A DNA stretch of 12,313 bases from an uncultured beta proteobacterium. Lineage in GTDB: Bacteria; Pseudomonadota; Gammaproteobacteria; Burkholderiales; Burkholderiaceae_C. The notes under the pieces are model-generated. The model had not been told where the DNA came from. It saw only the letters and a list, made by a program, of their open reading frames with translations, and did not search any database. Location: assembly GCA_903834645.1 (NCBI GenBank), contig CAILKA010000101.1, forward strand, positions 1-12,313, read 5' to 3'. A program made the position numbers and the translations under genes. Positions 1-7,724 of this stretch are shown here, one piece after another (the stretch's first letter is position 1; each line of letters opens with the position of its first letter).

Positions 1-1
1 A

Positions 2-955
2 CTGCCGACGGCGTCCTCCACCGAGGCGCTTCTGCGCCGCCTGGAGTGGACGGTGGTCAAGCGCCTGGACGGCCTGGTGCAGGGCGACTGGCGCACGCTG
101 CGCCGCGGCCACGGCGTGGACCTGGCCGACCTGCGCGAGTACCAGCTGCACGACGACGTGCGCCACATCGACTGGAACGTGACGGCCCGGCTGCAGGTGC
201 CCCACGTGCGCCAGTTCCATGAGGATCGCGACCTCACCTGCTGGTTCCTGCTCGACCTGTCGGGCAGCGTGGACTTCGGCTCGGCCGATGTCACCAAGCT
301 CGCCGTGTCCAGCGGCTTCGTCGCCGCGCTCGCGCGCGTGCTCACGCGGCACGGCAACCGGGTGGGCGCACTGCTGTACGGCTCGCACGTGGACACCGTG
401 CTGCCACCCGGCGCGTCGCGCCTGCACGTGCTCGAACTGCTCGCGAGGATGCGCGCGCCGCGCCCGCCCGCGCCCGGCGGCCCGCGCCGCGGCACGGTGC
501 TGGCCGACCTGCTGCGCGCCGGGGCCGCGACCCTGCGCCGGCGCAGCCTCGTCTTCATCGTGTCGGACTTCATCAGCGAGCCCGGCTGGGAGGAGCCGCT
601 GGCGCGGCTGGCCCAGCGCCACGAGGTGGTGGCGGTGCGCCTGTTCGATCCGCTCGAGCACGAGCTGCCCGCCTTCGGCCTCGTGACGGTGGAGGACGCC
701 GAGACCGGCGAGCAGCTCTTCATCGACAGCGGCGACCCGGCCTTCCGGGCCCGCTACGCCCGGATCGCAGCCGAGCGCGAGGAGGCGCTGCGCGAGGCGC
801 TCGCCCGCAGCGGCGCCGATACGCTCGAGCTCGCCACCGACGACGACCTGCTCGAGGCGCTGCTGCGCGCCACCGCGATGCGGCGCCAGCGCGCCCGGCT
901 GCGTGCGCCCGCGCGGCTGCCCGCGGCGCTGCGCCAGGTGGGCGTGGCGCCATGA
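2..955 (+). CDS. DUF58 domain protein (5'-truncated by window edge)
   Basis: The reading frame is open to the left edge, and the residues before the first in-window start codon (GTG at 53), LLRRLEWTVVKRLDG, already look like DUF58 sequence. The true start therefore lies outside and 317 residues are visible. The family hallmark DVRHIDWNVTAR is at visible residues 53-64. A VWA-like segment with a MIDAS-type D-L-S-G-S is at residues 85-89, in a hydrophobic strand (WFLLDLSGSVDFG), and a second hydrophobic strand, SLVFIVSDF, follows further on. No transmembrane segment is visible. DUF58 proteins normally sit beside a MoxR-type AAA+ ATPase and membrane VWA proteins, in modules thought to act in chaperone-like or cell-envelope stress roles. 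The VWA gene follows here after 22 bases, and the ATPase is presumably upstream. The biochemical function of the family is not established. The family call is firm; the role is inferred from context. Confidence 0.9.
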   Translation: MPTASSTEALLRRLEWTVVKRLDGLVQGDWRTLRRGHGVDLADLREYQLHDDVRHIDWNVTARLQVPHVRQFHEDRDLTCWFLLDLSGSVDFGSADVTKLAVSSGFVAALARVLTRHGNRVGALLYGSHVDTVLPPGASRLHVLELLARMRAPRPPAPGGPRRGTVLADLLRAGAATLRRRSLVFIVSDFISEPGWEEPLARLAQRHEVVAVRLFDPLEHELPAFGLVTVEDAETGEQLFIDSGDPAFRARYARIAAEREEALREALARSGADTLELATDDDLLEALLRATAMRRQRARLRAPARLPAALRQVGVAP

Positions 956-981
956 GCGCTTCAAGGGGAGTACCCACATGA
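952..981 (+). other. Nine-codon mini-ORF linking two genes through ATGA overlaps
   Basis: An ATG at 952-954 overlaps the TGA stop (953-955) of the DUF58 gene. It opens a nine-codon frame (MSASRGVPT) whose TGA at 979-981 overlaps the ATG (978-980) of the VWA gene. The three frames are all different and are joined by two ATGA junctions. The Shine-Dalgarno sequence of the VWA gene lies inside the mini-ORF. This could be a translational-coupling relay or coincidence. I see no evidence that the peptide itself has a function. Confidence 0.35.
963..970 (+). promoter_or_regulatory. Ribosome binding site of the BatA-like gene
   Basis: The purine run AAGGGGAG ends 7 bases before the ATG at 978. It decides the start: the frame is open further upstream to 903, but that part overlaps the DUF58 gene and has no such site. 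Confidence 0.7.
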
Positions 982-2009
982 CTTTCCAGTGGCCGACGAT
1001 GCTGTGGTCGCTGCTGCTGGTGCCGGCACTCGTGGCGCTGTACCTGTGGCTCCTGCACAGGCGCCGGCGCAGCACGGTGCGGCTGAGCAGCATCGCCGTG
1101 GCGCGCGCGGCGCTGGGCCAGGGCCCGGGCTGGCGCCGCCACGTGCCCCCGGTGCTGCTGCTGGCCGCCCTCACGGTGCTGCTCTTCGCGCTCGCGCGGC
1201 CGATGGCCATCGTGAGCCTGCCCCTGGCCCAACGCACGATCATGCTGGCGATGGACGTCTCGGGCTCGATGCGCGCAGCCGACGTCAAGCCCAACCGACT
1301 CGTGGCCTCCCAGGAGGCGGCCAAGGCCTTCGTGGGCCAGCTCCCGCGCGACGTCAAGGTGGGCATCGTCTCCTTCGCCGGCACGGCGGCCGTGGTGCAG
1401 GCGCCCACGACGAGCCGCGAGGACGTGATCGCCGCCATCGACCGCTTCCAGCTCCAGCGCGGCACCGCCACGGGCAGCGGCATCGTGCTGTCGCTGGCCA
1501 CGCTCTTCCCCGACGACGACATCGAAATCGCCCAGATCACCGGCCAGCGCCCGATGCCCTCCCCGCTGGGCGAGAAGAAGCCGAAGAAGGAGCGCACCAA
1601 GGTCGAGCCCGGCACCTACCGGGCCGGCGCCATCATCATGCTCACGGATGGTCAGCGCACCACGGGACCGGACCCGCTGGAGGCGGCCAAGATGGCGGCC
1701 GAGCGCGGCGTGCGCGTCTACACGGTAGGCGTGGGCACCACGGCTGGCGAGACCATCGGCTTCGAGGGCTGGAGCATGCGCGTGCGCCTGGACGAGGAGA
1801 CCCTCAAGCAGGTGTCCACGATGACGGTGGCCGAGTACTTCCACGCCGCCACGGCCGATGACCTGATGAAGGTCTACGAGGCGCTGTCGAGCAAGCTCGT
1901 GGTGGAGCGCAAGGAGACCGAGGTCACGGCCCTGCTGGCGGCCGTGGCTGCGCTGCTCGTGATGCTGGGCGCGGGCCTGTCGATCGCCTGGTTCGGCCGG
2001 GTGGTCTGA
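978..2009 (+). CDS. BatA-like VWA-domain membrane protein
   Basis: This is a 343-residue membrane-anchored von Willebrand A protein of the BatA type, from MoxR/DUF58/VWA modules. Two hydrophobic segments near the N-terminus (about residues 8-26 and 57-74) bracket a basic loop. The VWA domain follows, with a complete metal-ion-dependent adhesion site: D93-x-S95-x-S97 in LAMDVSGSM, Thr163 in the RGTATGSG loop and Asp224 in IIMLTDG. A C-terminal hydrophobic helix covers about residues 317-337. The VWA domain probably sits outside the membrane between the anchors. Residues 190-212 form a lysine- and proline-rich insertion between the MIDAS Thr and Asp; I believe this is common in Burkholderiales homologues. 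The start is ATG 978, supported by the AAGGGGAG site. No BatB-type second VWA gene follows. In the Bacteroides and Leptospira literature Bat proteins were linked to aerotolerance; the role in betaproteobacteria is not known. Confidence 0.88.
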   Translation: MTFQWPTMLWSLLLVPALVALYLWLLHRRRRSTVRLSSIAVARAALGQGPGWRRHVPPVLLLAALTVLLFALARPMAIVSLPLAQRTIMLAMDVSGSMRAADVKPNRLVASQEAAKAFVGQLPRDVKVGIVSFAGTAAVVQAPTTSREDVIAAIDRFQLQRGTATGSGIVLSLATLFPDDDIEIAQITGQRPMPSPLGEKKPKKERTKVEPGTYRAGAIIMLTDGQRTTGPDPLEAAKMAAERGVRVYTVGVGTTAGETIGFEGWSMRVRLDEETLKQVSTMTVAEYFHAATADDLMKVYEALSSKLVVERKETEVTALLAAVAALLVMLGAGLSIAWFGRVV

Positions 2010-2146
2010 GGCGTTCGCGCGATCTGGCGGGCTCGGGCCGCGGTTATCGCGGCGCTGCCACGCACGGTCGGCCGGCACACTGATGCGCATCGGAGAGTCG
2101 TGCGGATGCGCGGGGAACAGGCCCCGCCGCGGTGCGGCATCCGGCC

Positions 2147-2151
2147 GGGAG
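2147..2151 (+). promoter_or_regulatory. Ribosome binding site of the small unknown gene
   Basis: GGGAG lies 7 bases before the ATG at 2159. It favours that start over the in-frame GTG at 2132, which would add nine residues and has no comparable site. Confidence 0.6.
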
Positions 2152-2158
2152 CGTCACC

Positions 2159-2467
2159 ATGATCAGCCAGAGCCAGACCCCGGGCCTGCGGGCCTTCGTC
2201 GAGATGTACACCGCCGATACACGCGCCGCGCGCGACATCGGGCCCGTGATCGGCGAGCGCTACGAGCTGTGCGAAAACCTCGCCCAGGCTCTGGCACGCC
2301 AGCTCACCGCACTGGAGCACAGCACCGGGCTGCCGAGCCACTCGGCACGCGAGCGCGTGCACGAGGGGCTGATGCGCCAGGAGGCGATCGTCACCGAGCA
2401 CGAAGCCCAGTGGATCATGGTGCGCCTGGCGGACCTGCTCGACTGGTTCGAGACCCCGATGCGCTGA
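2159..2467 (+). CDS. Conserved-looking small protein of unknown function
   Basis: I do not recognise this 102-residue protein. It has no signal peptide, transmembrane segment or known motif. It is rich in Ala, Leu, Glu and Arg and looks mainly alpha-helical, with a charged amphipathic stretch at residues 20-60 and a more hydrophobic C-terminal helix (QWIMVRLADLLDWF, about residues 84-97). Reasons to think it is real: the ATG has a well-placed GGGAG, codon use matches its neighbours, and it fills the gap between the VWA gene and recJ. It is 149 bases from the VWA gene, so it may have its own promoter, but I cannot point to one. Its last 53 bases overlap the 3' end of recJ on the other strand. 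Only a homology search could say more. Confidence 0.65.
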   Translation: MISQSQTPGLRAFVEMYTADTRAARDIGPVIGERYELCENLAQALARQLTALEHSTGLPSHSARERVHEGLMRQEAIVTEHEAQWIMVRLADLLDWFETPMR

Positions 2468-4211
2468 GCGCGGGCTCGGCCGCCTCCACGATCATCTGCA
2501 CCCGCTCGCGCCCGTTCCATTCGTCGCGCGCGAGCCGGTAGGCGAGCTGCACCGTCTCGGGCAGCGGCTCCGTGCGCTGGAACCACACGGCGTCGCGCAG
2601 CTCGCCGCCCACCCGCACGCGCAGCTTGAGGTGGCGCTCCTTGAGCAGCGTCTGTTGCAGCACCTGCACCTCGTCGCAGAACAGCGGCGCCTCGAAACCC
2701 TGGCCCCAGACCTGCGCATCGAGCAGGTGCACCGTCTCGGCGCTGAACCACGTCGCCGGCAGCGGCCCGTCATGCACCAGCGTGCGCTGCAGGGCCGAGG
2801 GCTCGAGCCACTCGCGTGCCACCGCCTGCAGGGTTTCGCGGAAGGTCTCCAGGCCCTGTGCCTCCAGGGTGGCGCCCGCTGCCATCGCGTGCCCCCCGAA
2901 GCGGCGCAGCACTCCCGGCGCACGCTTGCTCACGAGGTCGAGCGCATCGCGCAGGTGAAAGCCCGGGATCGAGCGGCCGCTGCCCTTGAGCAGCCCGTCG
3001 GCGCCGCGCGCGAAGACGAAGGTGGGCCGGTGCAGGCGGTCCTTGAGGCGGCCCGCCACGATGCCCACCACGCCCTCGTGGAAGCGCTCGTCGAAGAGGG
3101 CCCAGGCGGGCGGCAACTCCTGCGGGAGTGCTGCCTGCTGCGCCGCCAGCACGGGCGCCAGGAGGGCTTCGGCCTGCTCGCGCATGCCCGCCTCCACCTC
3201 GCGGCGCTGGCGGTTGATGGCGTCGAGCTCGGCGGCAAGCTGCGCCGCCCGCGCGGCGTCGTCGGCCAGCAGGCATTCGATGCCCACCGTCATGTCCGCC
3301 AGGCGCCCGGCCGCGTTGATGCGCGGGCCGAGCGCGAAGCCGAAGTCGAAGCCCGAAGCACGCACCGGATCGCGCCCGGCCACCGCGAAGAGGGCAGCCA
3401 GCCCTGGCTGCATGCGCCCCTGGCGGATGCGGCGCAGGCCCTGCGACACGAGGCGGCGGTTGTTCGCATCCAGCCGCACCACGTCGGCCACCGTGCCCAG
3501 CGCCACGAGGTCGAGCAGCACATCGAGCCGGGGCTGCGTCGCCGCCTCGTACAGGCCGCGCGCGCGCTGTTCGGCACGCAACGCCAGCAGCACGTAGAAC
3601 ATCACGCCCACGCCGGCCAGCGCCTTGCTCGGGAACGCGTCGCCCGGCTGGTTGGGGTTGACGATCACGTCGGCGGCCGGCAGCTCCACGGCGTCGCCGC
3701 GGCGCGCGGGCAGGTGGTGGTCGGTGACGAGCACCTGCATGCCGAGCGCCCGCGCGTGGGCCACGCCCTCCAGGCTCGCGATGCCGTTGTCCACCGTCAC
3801 CAGCAGCTCGGCACGCTGCGCCTGCGCCAGCTCGACGATGGCCGGCGTGAGCCCGTAACCGTGCACGGTGCGGTCAGGCACGACGTAGCCGAGCGTGCCC
3901 GGCCGGGCCCCGAGCAGCCGCAGCCCGCGCAGGGCCACGGCGCAGGCGGTGGCGCCGTCGCAGTCGTAGTCGGCCACCACGACGATGCGCCGGCCGGTGG
4001 CCAGCGCGTCGGCCAGCAGCCGGGCGGCCTGCTCACAACCCGCCAGCTGCGTGGGCGGCAGCAGCCGCGCGGCGGCGTCGTCCACCTCTTCGGGCGCGCG
4101 CACCCCGCGCCCGGCCAGCAGCCGCGCCAGCAGCGGATGCAGCCCCGCCTGCTCGAGCGCGAAACTCGCGCGCGGCGGCACATCGCGCAGCTGCAGACGA
4201 GGCGTGTTCAT
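2415..4211 (-). CDS. recJ: Single-stranded-DNA-specific exonuclease RecJ
   Basis: RecJ degrades single-stranded DNA 5' to 3' in the cytoplasm and works in RecF-pathway recombination, mismatch repair and base excision repair. The 598 residues carry the DHH phosphoesterase motifs in order: DYDCDGATA (81-89), VDNGIAS (140-146), VTDHH (162-166), LVALGTVADVV (235-245) and GPRINAAGRL (295-304). The DHHA1 part follows, with GIVAGRLKDR, GSGRSIPGFHL and GGHAMAAGATL. E. coli RecJ has 577 residues, so the length fits. I chose ATG 4211, giving MNTPRLQLRDVPPR. A TTG five codons upstream (4226) is possible but abuts a hairpin. The Shine-Dalgarno is poor either way (only GAG at 4224-4222 on the minus strand). 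The family-like sequence ends near IVEAAEP. The last 16 or so residues, rich in Ser, Gly and Pro, are the part encoded in the overlap with the convergent small gene. Confidence 0.96.
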   Translation of the reverse strand: MNTPRLQLRDVPPRASFALEQAGLHPLLARLLAGRGVRAPEEVDDAAARLLPPTQLAGCEQAARLLADALATGRRIVVVADYDCDGATACAVALRGLRLLGARPGTLGYVVPDRTVHGYGLTPAIVELAQAQRAELLVTVDNGIASLEGVAHARALGMQVLVTDHHLPARRGDAVELPAADVIVNPNQPGDAFPSKALAGVGVMFYVLLALRAEQRARGLYEAATQPRLDVLLDLVALGTVADVVRLDANNRRLVSQGLRRIRQGRMQPGLAALFAVAGRDPVRASGFDFGFALGPRINAAGRLADMTVGIECLLADDAARAAQLAAELDAINRQRREVEAGMREQAEALLAPVLAAQQAALPQELPPAWALFDERFHEGVVGIVAGRLKDRLHRPTFVFARGADGLLKGSGRSIPGFHLRDALDLVSKRAPGVLRRFGGHAMAAGATLEAQGLETFRETLQAVAREWLEPSALQRTLVHDGPLPATWFSAETVHLLDAQVWGQGFEAPLFCDEVQVLQQTLLKERHLKLRVRVGGELRDAVWFQRTEPLPETVQLAYRLARDEWNGRERVQMIVEAAEPALSASGSRTSRAGPPGAP

Positions 4212-4226
4212 GGCGTGGCGGCTCAA

Positions 4227-4246
4227 ACGCTCGCTGCGGCGAGCGT
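4227..4246 (-). other. Hairpin in the leader just upstream of recJ
   Basis: The octamer ACGCTCGC (4227-4234) is followed, after TGCG, by its exact complement GCGAGCGT (4239-4246). In the minus-strand transcript this is an 8-bp stem with a CGCA tetraloop, in the 82-base gap between the rpfE-like gene and recJ. It ends 15 bases before the recJ ATG. Only TTTG follows it, so a strong intrinsic terminator is unlikely. An attenuator, an mRNA-stability element or a translation-modulating stem are possible. Confidence 0.4.
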
Positions 4247-4293
4247 GGCTGCGCCCAAATGCAGGGCCTCACTTGCGCAGTGTCGGCCTGCCG

Positions 4294-5262
4294 TCACAGC
4301 CGCTCCAGCAGACCAGCCACCGCGGCGCTCGCACCCCGCTCGCCACCCAGGCGAGAGCCGAGCGCGCGCAGCCAGCCGGACAGCCGCGGCGCCGCCTCCG
4401 GGGCGGGGGGGCGCAGCGTCACCGAAGCGCGCTCGCCGCACAGGGTGAGCGCCACGGGCTCTCCGCGGGCAGCTGCCTCCTGCAGGCCTTGCAGCGCCTT
4501 TGCATCCAGCGCTTCGAAGGCCCGCGCCCAGGCGGCACCATCGGCCGCCAGCGCAGGCGCGCGCAGCGCCTCGTCCACCACCAGGCCCGCGGGCCAGCCG
4601 GTGCGGCTGGCACGGCCGCAACCGCTCCACCACACGGAATTCACGGCGAGCTCGCCGCGCGCCTCGCGCGCCTCGTTCAGCGGATCCCCGTACCAAAGCA
4701 TCTGCGCCTCGCTTTGCAGCCGGCGCAGCACGCGGGCGCGCGGATCGGCAGGCAGCCAAGGGTCGACGTTGCGGCCGGCCACCCGGTCCACCGACGCGCA
4801 GGGCACCCCTTCGAAGGACGCATGGCAGGCCAGCCAGCGCACCGGTGCCGCGTAGTGCACGGCGATGCCCTGCTCCTCGAGGCCCGGGCGCAGCGTCTCC
4901 AGGAACGCGCGCGAGGTGGCCTCGTCGAGCCCCAGGGCCGCCGGGTCGGCCATCGACACCTGCTCGGTGCCCAGACGCCAGTGGGCGGGGCTCAGCCAGG
5001 CCCACGCCTGGCCAGCACCGGGCAGCCCGAGGCTGGCGGCCTCCACCGCCGCGAGCGGCCAGCAGCCGTCCTCGGCCTGCAGGCCGAGGGCGCGGCCCAG
5101 CGCGCGCTCGTGCGGGGGCGTGAGGGAGGTCTCGTCGGCCGCGTCGGCAGGCTCGGCGCGCCAGTGGGCAATCAGCTGGGCCAGGTGCGGCAGGCGCAAG
5201 CCGTGCAGGGCCGCACGCGCGTCCTGCGAGCCGACTCCGGCGAATGGAACGATCAGATGCAT
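4294..5262 (-). CDS. RpfE-type protein (COG4255-like), upstream of recJ
   Basis: This 322-residue soluble protein resembles the family named after Xanthomonas regulatory protein RpfE. Burkholderiales members are often annotated, without proof, as phosphoglycerate mutase. Visible hallmarks are an N-terminal MHLIVPFAG, a mid-protein MADPAALGLDEATS segment (which I take to be a family-typical region), and ARGELAVNSVWWSGCGRA at about residues 210-227, matching the family's NS-x-W-x-x-G-x-G motif. I see no signal peptide, membrane segment or phosphatase metal motif, so an enzymatic role should not be assumed. The start ATG 5262 is the natural N-terminus, because upstream sequence is antisense to the lolC-type gene. 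There is no Shine-Dalgarno. The gene lies 82 bases upstream of recJ on the same strand; I recall the same rpfE-recJ linkage in the Xanthomonas rpf region. Identification rests on remembered family pattern and is moderate. Confidence 0.72.
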   Translation of the reverse strand: MHLIVPFAGVGSQDARAALHGLRLPHLAQLIAHWRAEPADAADETSLTPPHERALGRALGLQAEDGCWPLAAVEAASLGLPGAGQAWAWLSPAHWRLGTEQVSMADPAALGLDEATSRAFLETLRPGLEEQGIAVHYAAPVRWLACHASFEGVPCASVDRVAGRNVDPWLPADPRARVLRRLQSEAQMLWYGDPLNEAREARGELAVNSVWWSGCGRASRTGWPAGLVVDEALRAPALAADGAAWARAFEALDAKALQGLQEAAARGEPVALTLCGERASVTLRPPAPEAAPRLSGWLRALGSRLGGERGASAAVAGLLERL

Positions 5263-5307
5263 CAGGACGGGATTATCCCGGGCGGCCTCGGGTAGCATCG
5301 CGCCCCC
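5263..5307. promoter_or_regulatory. Compact divergent promoter region, rpfE-like / lolC-type
   Basis: Only 45 bases separate the two divergent start codons. On the minus strand GATAAT (5277-5272) lies 9 bases before the ATG at 5262. On the plus strand TAGCAT (5293-5298) lies 9 bases before the ATG at 5308. Neither gene has a Shine-Dalgarno, so both mRNAs may be leaderless or nearly so. The minus -10 candidate sits inside the perfect dyad CGGGA-TTA-TCCCG (5268-5280). No good -35 is visible for either direction, which weakens the assignment. Confidence 0.4.
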
Positions 5308-6592
5308 ATGGACGCCCCGCGCCCGACGCCCCCTTCCCCGGCACTTGCCTGGCCCTATGAGCTGCAGATCGGCTGGCGCTACACGCGCGCCGGGCGTGGC
5401 GGGCGGCGCAACGGCTTCATCTCTTTCATCTCGGGCGTGTCGATCCTGGGCATTGCCCTGGGCGTGGCCGCGCTCATCATCGTGCTGTCGGTGATGAACG
5501 GCTTCCAGAAGGAGGTCCGCGACCGCATGCTGGGCGTGATCCCGCATGTGGAAGTCTTCAGCGCCGACGGCCTGGCGCTTCCCGACTGGGCCGCGTTGCA
5601 GCAAGCCGTGCGCGCGCACCCCCAGGTGCGAGGAGTGGCGCCGGCCATTGCCACGCAGGTGCTGGTGGCGCGCGGCGAGACGATGCGCGGCGCGCTCGTG
5701 CGCGGCATCGTGCCCGCCGAGGAAGCCACGGTGACCGACCTGGCCGCGCGGCTGCGCGACACCACGCTCGCGCGGCTGCAGCCCGGCGCCTGGCAGATCG
5801 TGCTCGGGGTGGAGCTCGCGCGCACGCTGGGCGTGCAGACGGGCGACAAGGTCACGCTCGTCACGCCAGGCGGGCAGGTCACGCCGGCGGGCATCGTGCC
5901 GCGCCTGAAGTCCTTCACGGTGGCGGGCGTCTTCGAGGCGGGGCACTTCGAGTACGACAGCGCCCTGGCGCTCATCCACCTCGAGGACGCACAGCGCCTG
6001 TTGCGCCTGGAAGGGCCGACCACCGCACAGCTGCGCCTGGCCGACCTGCACCAGGCGCGCGCGGTGGCCGCCGACCTCGTGGGCACGCTGCCGCCCGGGC
6101 TCGTGGTGCGCGACTGGACGCGCACCAACCGCACCTGGTACGACGCGGTGCAGATCGAGAAGCGGATGATGGGCATCATCCTCACGCTGATCGTGGCGGT
6201 GGCGGCCTTCAACCTCGTGAGCACCCTCGTGATGACCGTCACCGACAAGCAGGCCGACATCGCGATCCTGCGCACCATCGGTGCGAGCCCGCGTTCGATC
6301 ATGGCGATCTTCGTCGTGCAAGGCGCGCTGGCCGGCATCCTGGGCACGCTCTCGGGCGTGGGCCTGGGGCTGCTCGTGGCCTTCAACGTCGACGTGATCG
6401 TGCCGGCCATCGAGCGACTGCTGGGGGTGTCTTTCCTGCCAGGCAGCATCTACCTCATCAGCAACATGCCCAGCCAGCCGCTGGCCTCCGATGTCGTGCC
6501 CATCGCGCTGGTGTCGCTGGCCCTGGCGTTTGCGGCCACGCTCTACCCGAGCTGGCGCGCGAGCCGTGTGAACCCTGCGCAGGCGCTGCGCC

Positions 6593-6600
<8 letters not shown>
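5308..6600 (+). CDS. lolC: LolC/LolE-family lipoprotein-releasing permease
   Basis: This is the inner-membrane permease of the Lol ABC complex, which extracts outer-membrane lipoproteins and passes them to periplasmic LolA. The 430 residues show the family layout: a cytoplasmic N-terminus with YELQIGWRYTR (17-27), TM1 (about 38-63), a large periplasmic domain (64-285), TM2 (287-311), the cytoplasmic coupling segment TDKQADIAILRTIGAS (312-327), TM3 (330-360), TM4 (393-413) and the C-terminal signature YPSWRASRVNPAQALRHE. Residues 186-199 (TPGGQVTPAGIVPR) align by eye with the proline-rich Hook that LolC, but not LolE, uses to recruit LolA. Only one permease gene lies here, beside lolD, whereas E. 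coli has lolCDE. The protein could therefore be the single hybrid form called LolF. Start ATG 5308 has no Shine-Dalgarno but a -10-like hexamer just upstream. The lolD start overlaps its stop. Confidence 0.92.
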
Positions 6601-7321
<721 letters not shown>

Positions 7322-7367
7322 GGCGCGCGCGAAGGCCTGGGGCCGCGGCGCCGGGCAGCCGCCGTGC

Positions 7368-7724
7368 TCAGGCAGGCGACGGATCGACTGCGCGCAGCGC
7401 CACGGCCACGTCTTCGGCTGAACCAGGGCGCACCAGGCGTGCGCACTCCACGCCATCGCGCAGGAAGACGAGCGTGGGCCACAGCGTGACCCCGTAGGAG
7501 CGCCCCAGTAGCCGTCCGCTGCCGTCTTCCACGCGCATGTGGCGCACCGGGCTTGCGGCGCTGGCGTGCGCCCGCAGCGCCGCCTCCACGATCGGCCGGG
7601 CGGCCCGGCAATGGCCGCACCAGCCGGTGCCGAAATCCAGCAGCAGCACCCCCGGGGTGGCATCGACCTGCGCGCGCGTCAGTGTCTCGGGCTGGTACTC
7701 GGGTGAGGGTGGGTCGGTATCCAT
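7368..7724 (-). CDS. Thioredoxin-like protein with CGHC active site
   Basis: This short thioredoxin-fold protein (118 residues) probably carries out thiol-disulfide exchange in the cytoplasm. The redox motif W-C-G-H-C is at residues 35-39 after a hydrophobic strand (GVLLLDFGTG). The cis-proline that packs against it is Pro83 in VTLWPTLVFLRDG, and the C-terminal strand and helix are present. There is no signal peptide or membrane anchor. The active site is CGHC, as in eukaryotic protein disulfide isomerase, rather than CGPC of thioredoxin 1, which usually means a less reducing potential. The first 20 residues are Pro/Thr-rich and not part of the fold. The start ATG 7724 has no Shine-Dalgarno; the TA-x-x-x-T hexamer TAACCT (7738-7733, minus strand) lies 8 bases upstream. 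It is convergent with lolD and divergent from the MFS gene, so context gives no partner. Confidence 0.85.
   Translation of the reverse strand: MDTDPPSPEYQPETLTRAQVDATPGVLLLDFGTGWCGHCRAARPIVEAALRAHASAASPVRHMRVEDGSGRLLGRSYGVTLWPTLVFLRDGVECARLVRPGSAEDVAVALRAVDPSPA

Noticed and set aside
2037..2053. GCCGCG-GTTAT-CGCGGC hairpin after the VWA gene as a terminator
   Set aside because: The stem is perfect but only 6 bp and has no T-run; such repeats are common by chance at this GC content.
720..2090. Long minus-strand frame of 456 codons opposite the DUF58 and VWA genes
   Set aside because: His/Arg/Gln/Ala-rich translation without motifs, lying antisense to two well-supported genes; a typical shadow frame in very GC-rich DNA.
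2631..4448. Plus-strand frame of 605 codons opposite recJ
   Set aside because: Low-complexity His/Arg/Gln-rich product antisense to a gene with all RecJ motifs; stops are rare by base composition only.
3985..5295. Plus-strand frame of 436 codons opposite recJ and the rpfE-like gene
   Set aside because: Same shadow character; it spans two genes and their gap.
7345..7364. Possible terminator hairpin between lolD and the thioredoxin-like gene (CGGCG...CGCCG)
   Set aside because: Only a 5-bp stem with a 9-base loop and no T-run on either strand.
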